Shown here: in pieces, positions 34,795 to 38,281 of the stretch | Numbering within the stretch: the first letter of the stretch is position 1 | Layout of the letters: the number at the start of each line of letters is the position of its first letter | Assembly (NCBI GenBank): GCA_017550335.1 | Contig: JAFZPM010000020.1 | Coordinates: forward strand, 1 to 38,281 | Direction: 5' to 3' | Length of the DNA: 38,281 nucleotides | From: Paludibacteraceae bacterium | GTDB taxonomy: Bacteria > Bacteroidota > Bacteroidia > Bacteroidales > Paludibacteraceae | Notes under the pieces: generated by a model | What the model saw: only the letters and a program-made list of their open reading frames with translations | What the model was told of the DNA's origin: nothing | Databases searched by the model: none | Translations under genes and position numbers: made by a program

Positions 34795-34843
34795 TAATTC
34801 ATAATTCTTAATTCAAAATTCAAAATTCAAAATTCATAATTAA
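34795..34843. repeat. AATTCATAATTCTTAATTCAAA-type heptamer array
   Basis: Seven consecutive 7-mers built on AATTCAAA/AATTCATA/AATTCTTA. It is the inverted counterpart of the array at 31679-31709, so the GH43 gene is bracketed by oppositely oriented arrays. Confidence 0.65.
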
Positions 34844-34844
34844 C

Positions 34845-34870
34845 AAAAAGGGGGCCCCCGAAGAGCCCCC
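34845..34870 (-). terminator. Terminator of the NVEALA-like gene
   Basis: On the - strand GGGGGC (34870-34865) pairs with GCCCCC (34855-34850), followed by TTTTT. Stem of 6 G-C pairs. Confidence 0.8.
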
Positions 34871-34939
34871 TGTTTCATTCCCACCCCACCTTTATCGGGT
34901 GAACATTAACTTGTTATAAACTTACCCGCACGTCGTCCG

Positions 34940-35170
34940 TCACTCGTAGAAAGACGGTTGTTCTTGTGCAGATGTGAACTCATCCCTAATGGAGGAGAAC
35001 AGCTGCTCCCCACCCAGGTTTTCCTCTACAGGCTCCTGAAGCACCATGTCTGGCTCTGGCTCCACATTCGCTGCACTAACTACGCACGTGTTATTCAGGT
35101 GCTGTTGATAGATCACTGCAGCTGCGGCGCATACGCCCAACACTGCGAAAATTGCGATTCCTTTTTTCAT
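34940..35170 (-). CDS. NVEALA-like small exported peptide
   Basis: 76 residues from ATG 35170; an in-frame ATG at 35197 adds nine residues ahead of the signal. Layout: MKKGIAIFAVLGVCAAAAVIYQ (signal/membrane segment), a short linker with one Cys (NNTCVVS), then AANVEPEPD, then an acidic tail (EPVEENLGGEQLFSSIRDEF). Bacteroidota NVEALA peptides have a similar short signal, linker and a conserved NVEALAD core with one Cys or more in the tail; here the core reads NVEPEPD. The function of NVEALA peptides is unknown; they often sit beside six-bladed propeller proteins, absent here. It is monocistronic with a strong promoter and terminator, downstream of the tandem paralog array. Confidence 0.55.
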   Translation of the reverse strand: MKKGIAIFAVLGVCAAAAVIYQQHLNNTCVVSAANVEPEPDMVLQEPVEENLGGEQLFSSIRDEFTSAQEQPSFYE

Positions 35171-35482
35171 GGCCGTAAAAATTAGGTTCAACATCATTTA
35201 CAATAAGATGCAGATCAATCATCACTGCTATACCCAAACTTAAGACTATTCGTTCAGAATTCCAAATATCCGAGCCATTATTCTTCGTCCAAGCCGCATA
35301 TTTTACCACTTTCCATCTTAACACAATTTTACAAATAAATATATGGAATATATTGATCGAGCCGTGATTTAAAATATAATTATTGACATAGAACAATCAT
35401 ACTAGAGACACACGACACGATACGGAATAGGATATAACTTCAAATCTAAGGAATAAAGAAAGTTCGATGCAATTTCATGTGA
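35171..35482. other. Non-coding region between the NVEALA-like gene and the tandem array
   Basis: Mostly AT-rich. It contains the promoter of the NVEALA-like gene (35235-35265). Between 35266 and 35482 I see no gene, hairpin or terminator for the paralog operon that ends at 35483. Confidence 0.5.
35235..35265 (-). promoter_or_regulatory. Promoter of the NVEALA-like gene
   Basis: On the - strand TTG (35265-35263, within TTTGG) and perfect TAAGTTTG (35242-35235) are 20 nt apart; one of the best promoter matches in the window. Leader about 58 nt to ATG 35170. Confidence 0.65.
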
Positions 35483-36373
35483 TCACTCTCCTATCACCAA
35501 CTGTCTGACATAGTCACACTTGTCTAGCGATTTTTTTATTTTGGGAGTTATAACGAAGAACCCACTCCCTGTAAAAAATCTAGAATTTATATAATTCATC
35601 GGATATGAGGATGCCGGCAATTCGTCCCCTGAGAACTCAGGGCGTAATGTGTTCCCCATACTATTGGAATCCCAAAGTTTGAAGCTCATGACCGCTACCA
35701 TTGCGCCATACTCGTCCTTCGCAACCACCTTGGCGGAGATCGTCGTGTCGGCGGGTATCCAGTTTTTTGTTCCGTCCGTATAAACTTGTGGGTTCCCATT
35801 CACATCCGTATAGTGTAATTCTGTCGTATAAGAATGAACAACGGTTGGTGACAGCTCAAACACTCGTTCCCCTAAGATCTTATTACTGAAATTGTCATAA
35901 ACGGTCAACTTCAAAGTCCGCACCTTCTTGTCGATTCCCGAAACCACACAACAACATATAGACATTCCGTCTCTATCAGGATACAATTGATTCGGAACAA
36001 TAGGCATATATGCTCTACTAAATCTTTTTAAAAATGATGGACATATGGAGTCTGAATTGATCCTGATTTGTGCCTGACTGGATCCAAAAAAGGAAAGGCG
36101 TCCAATGTTCGACTCAATCCTCAGGTGAGGCTTCATGGAATGCTTCTTCATGAAGACGGAGACATTTTCAGCCATAGGTTTCACCACCAAGATAGCTCCG
36201 AAATTCTTTTTGATCAATGATTCGTCATCTATCAGGTCGTATGGAGAGAAGACGACAGACCCGGAATCCCTGACAACCCAAAGTGTCCTTTTCAGGGGCA
36301 AACCGTTTTGGGCCTCCGCAGGGAACGAGGCAAGCGCCAAAAGAAATATCAGACATGACAAAATAGTTTTCAT
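35483..36373 (-). CDS. Secreted tandem-paralog protein, copy 1
   Basis: 296 residues from ATG 36373; a GTG at 36415 would place 14 extra residues before the signal peptide. Signal MKTILSCLIFLLALASFPAEAQ. Family unknown. Three conserved blocks are shared with the neighbouring copies: LKRTLWVVRDSGSVVFSPYDL at the mature N-terminus, KKHSMKPHLRIESNIGRLSFFGS, and a long core (VHSYTTELHYTDVNGNPQVY, TDGTKNWIPADTTISAKVV, DEYGAMVAV). The end is DYVRQLVIGE. The core has an Ig-like or fibronectin-like strand pattern. The region around residues 115-145 carries a CCC cluster (MSICCCVVSG) not seen in copy 2. It lies 38 nt after copy 2 with no promoter seen, so one operon is likely. Confidence 0.7.
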   Translation of the reverse strand: MKTILSCLIFLLALASFPAEAQNGLPLKRTLWVVRDSGSVVFSPYDLIDDESLIKKNFGAILVVKPMAENVSVFMKKHSMKPHLRIESNIGRLSFFGSSQAQIRINSDSICPSFLKRFSRAYMPIVPNQLYPDRDGMSICCCVVSGIDKKVRTLKLTVYDNFSNKILGERVFELSPTVVHSYTTELHYTDVNGNPQVYTDGTKNWIPADTTISAKVVAKDEYGAMVAVMSFKLWDSNSMGNTLRPEFSGDELPASSYPMNYINSRFFTGSGFFVITPKIKKSLDKCDYVRQLVIGE

Positions 36374-36411
36374 GATATTATTCTGATTATTATTTGCCAA
36401 TAGATCGACCG

Positions 36412-37263
36412 TCACCTTACTCTCAACGGGGCGACAAGGTCACACTCTTTTTCCCTTTCAACCTTAGGAACCATAAGATAGGTGCCACCTCTGTTTATCT
36501 CTCGCATCAGCCACGAGTCTGACGGAAACTCGTCCCCATCAAACTCCGGTATTTTGCAAGCCATACTATTAAAAGGCCAGACCTGAATCTTCACGACGGA
36601 TGCACTTTCGCCATATTCGTTCCGCACGACCACTTTGGCGGAGATTGTCGTATCGGCGGGTATCCAGTTTTTTGTTCCGTCCGTGTAAACTTGCGGGTTT
36701 CCATTTATGTCCGTATAGTGTAATTCCGTCGTGTATTGATGCACGACGACCGGAGACAGACGAAAGACCCGTTCCCCCAGAACCTTATTGTTGTAATTGT
36801 CATATATGGTCACCTTCAAAGTCCGCACCTTCTTATCGATCCCCGACACCACACCACCCGAGAGACTCACGCCACCCACATATTTATTCGAGGTGAAGAG
36901 CGTACGATAAACATACGGCAAGCATATGGAGTCCAGATTAATCTTCGTCACAACGTCTGACGATGCACGGGGACCAAAGAAGGAAACCCGTCCGACGTCC
37001 GATACGACCTTCAAATGAGGCTTCAGGGAATACTTCTTGGTGATGAGGGAGACGTTTTCCCCCGCTGGTTTCACCATCACAGCGCTTGTGAAATTCTTCT
37101 GAATCAATGCTTCATCAGCCATCAGGTCGTACGGCGAAAAGATGACAGACCCGGAATCCCCGACAACCCAAAGCGTCCTTTTCAGGGGCAAACCAGTTTG
37201 GGCCTCCGCAGGGAACGAGGCAAGCGCCAGGAGGAATATCAGAGATGACAAAATGGTTCTCAT
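36412..37263 (-). CDS. Secreted tandem-paralog protein, copy 2
   Basis: 283 residues; signal MRTILSSLIFLLALASFPAEAQ. Same three blocks as copy 1 (LKRTLWVVGDSGSVIFSPYDL; KKYSLKPHLKVVSDVGRVSFFG; VHQYTTELHYTDINGNPQVY with TDGTKNWIPADTTISAKVV). The stretch between blocks (TKINLDSICLPYVYRTLFTSNKYVGGVSLSGG) and the last ~60 residues differ strongly from the other copies, and it ends VAPLRVR rather than LVIGE. Function unknown. Spaced 39 nt from copy 3 across an A/T-only stretch. Confidence 0.7.
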   Translation of the reverse strand: MRTILSSLIFLLALASFPAEAQTGLPLKRTLWVVGDSGSVIFSPYDLMADEALIQKNFTSAVMVKPAGENVSLITKKYSLKPHLKVVSDVGRVSFFGPRASSDVVTKINLDSICLPYVYRTLFTSNKYVGGVSLSGGVVSGIDKKVRTLKVTIYDNYNNKVLGERVFRLSPVVVHQYTTELHYTDINGNPQVYTDGTKNWIPADTTISAKVVVRNEYGESASVVKIQVWPFNSMACKIPEFDGDEFPSDSWLMREINRGGTYLMVPKVEREKECDLVAPLRVR

Positions 37264-37302
37264 AAATATATTTATTTTTTATTTATTTTTTTTTCAACTA
37301 AA

Positions 37303-38184
37303 TCACTCCCCTATCACCAACGGTTTGACGTAATCACCCCTGTCTTTCTCTTCAATCTCGGGAGTTATAACGTAGATACGATTCCCTCTAACTCTAAGAT
37401 TTATATCTATCATCTGCCATGAAGAGAACGGCAACTCGTCCCCCTCATACGTCGGAAAAAATCCGCTTCCCCAATTATTAGAATACCAAGCGCTAACCTT
37501 TTTGACCGTTGCCATTGCGCCATACTCATCCCTTACAACCACTTTAGCGGAGATTGTCGTATCTGCGGGTATCCAGTTTTTTGTTCCGTCCGTGTAAACT
37601 TGCAGGTTCCCATTTTTGTCCGTATAGTGTAATTCCGTCGTATAGTAATGGACGACGGTTGGTGACAGTTGAAATTCACGTTCCCCCAAGATCTTATTAC
37701 TGAGATTGTCATAAACGGTCACCTTCAAAGACCGCACCTTCTTGCCGAGTCCCGAAACCTCGCAACACCATATAGACATTCCACCCCCATCAGGATACAA
37801 TTGATTCGGGATAATAGAATCATAAACAGGTCTTCCTCGTCCTAAATAAAATGGGCCCAGGGAGTCTAGATTACACTTATAGGATGACAACGATCCCAAA
37901 AAGGAAAGGTGTCCAATGCTCGACTCAATCCTCAGGTGAGGTTTCATGGAATACTTCTTCATGAAAAGGAATGCATTTTCACCCACAGGTTTCACCTCTA
38001 AAATAGCTTGGAAATTCTTCGATATCAATGACTTATCATCCATCAGGTCGTCAGGAGAAAAGAAGACAGACCCGGAATCCTTGAAGACCCAAAGCGTCCT
38101 TTTCAGGGACTTACCGGCTTGGGCCCCAGCCGAAAACGAGGCGAGCGCCAAGAGGAATATCAGAGATGACAAAATAGCTTTCAT
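37303..38184 (-). CDS. Secreted tandem-paralog protein, copy 3
   Basis: 293 residues; signal MKAILSSLIFLLALASFSAGAQ. Closest to copy 1: IVPNQLYPD in copy 1 corresponds to IIPNQLYPD here, followed by GGGMSIWCCEVSG, and both end in LVIGE. The core (VHYYTTELHYTDKNGNLQVY, TDGTKNWIPADTTISAKVV) is again almost invariant. The flanks vary (LYLGRGRPVYDS). The gap to the next copy is 8 nt. Function unknown; as a secreted protein family of about 290 residues without lipobox it could be periplasmic or surface-exposed. Confidence 0.7.
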   Translation of the reverse strand: MKAILSSLIFLLALASFSAGAQAGKSLKRTLWVFKDSGSVFFSPDDLMDDKSLISKNFQAILEVKPVGENAFLFMKKYSMKPHLRIESSIGHLSFLGSLSSYKCNLDSLGPFYLGRGRPVYDSIIPNQLYPDGGGMSIWCCEVSGLGKKVRSLKVTVYDNLSNKILGEREFQLSPTVVHYYTTELHYTDKNGNLQVYTDGTKNWIPADTTISAKVVVRDEYGAMATVKKVSAWYSNNWGSGFFPTYEGDELPFSSWQMIDINLRVRGNRIYVITPEIEEKDRGDYVKPLVIGE

Positions 38185-38192
38185 AAATATAT

Positions 38193-38281
38193 TTATTCAA
38201 AACTGAGGAATTCACCTTCCCCTATCACCAACGGCTTGACGTAATCGCACCGCTCTAGCGGCTCTGCGACTTTGGGAGTTA
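38193..38281 (-). CDS. Secreted tandem-paralog protein, copy 4 (C-terminal end only)
   Basis: The right edge of the window enters the 3' end of a fourth copy on the - strand. Its last residues read TPKVAEPLERCDYVKPLVIGE, matching the end of copies 1 and 3, then continue for seven residues (GEFLSFE) to a TAA at 38195-38193 because the stop codon found after GE in the other copies is replaced. The start is outside the window. Confidence 0.65.
   Translation of the reverse strand, partial: TPKVAEPLERCDYVKPLVIGEGEFLSFE

Noticed and set aside
36374..36415. Upstream GTG start for tandem paralog copy 1, overlapping copy 2
   Set aside because: The extension would put 14 polar residues before a complete signal peptide that begins at ATG 36373, where the other copies also start.

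Overview
The window is chromosomal DNA from a member of Bacteroidota, most likely order Bacteroidales. The sequence basis is consistent: Bacteroides-type promoters (a TTG/TTTG element about 19-20 nt before TAnnTTTG), few recognisable Shine-Dalgarno sites, type IX secretion (T9SS) cargo of both sorting types, a PorP/SprF protein, a hybrid-two-component-like regulator, an NVEALA-like peptide, and the Bacteroidota envelope block DUF6089-uppS-bamA-ompH-ompH-murI. Genus cannot be fixed from the sequence alone. No rRNA, tRNA, insertion sequence or CRISPR array was seen.

Layout. 1-800 (+): the end of an outer-membrane protein and a small lipoprotein of the radical-SAM-associated type. 1106-8211 (-): a three-gene T9SS surface unit, a 1544-residue type-B sorted adhesin, an OmpA-like peptidoglycan-binding protein and a PorP/SprF barrel, with one promoter upstream. 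8479-8575 (+): a candidate small RNA. 8703-9479 (-): an outer-membrane barrel. 9799-16705 (+): a HelD-like helicase, a T9SS-sorted esterase, and a propeller/Y_Y_Y/receiver/AraC regulator that has lost its kinase catalytic domain. 16737-23011 (-): the essential envelope block (MurI, two Skp/OmpH chaperones, BamA, UppS, DUF6089 barrel). 23305-23417 (-): a second copy of the small-RNA unit. 23625-26300 (+): an orphan TraG/MobC-like coupling ATPase. 26463-27011 (+): a Cys/His-rich lipoprotein behind a 21-bp-phased direct repeat. 27176-31685 (+): a MIO aromatic-amino-acid lyase, FabG, a LolA-like chaperone, a lipoprotein and a plug-only SusC-like protein, resembling a fragment of an aryl-polyene/flexirubin-type pathway. 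31879-34728 (-): a T9SS-sorted GH43-like galactan enzyme. 34940-38281 (-): an NVEALA-like peptide and a tandem array of at least four paralogous secreted proteins running off the window.

How they work together. Most genes concern the cell surface: export and folding of outer-membrane proteins (Skp, BamA), T9SS cargo and anchoring (adhesin, OmpA, PorP/SprF, esterase, GH43), and wall/lipid precursors (MurI, UppS). The most unusual points are (i) two homologous small-RNA units, each with a palindrome overlapping its -33 element, an identical 24-nt 5' block and a GTC-GGGA-GAC hairpin; (ii) the kinase-less hybrid regulator; (iii) the tandem paralog array with a nearly invariant core and divergent flanks; and (iv) the plug-only SusC-like protein at the end of the lyase/FabG/LolA operon.
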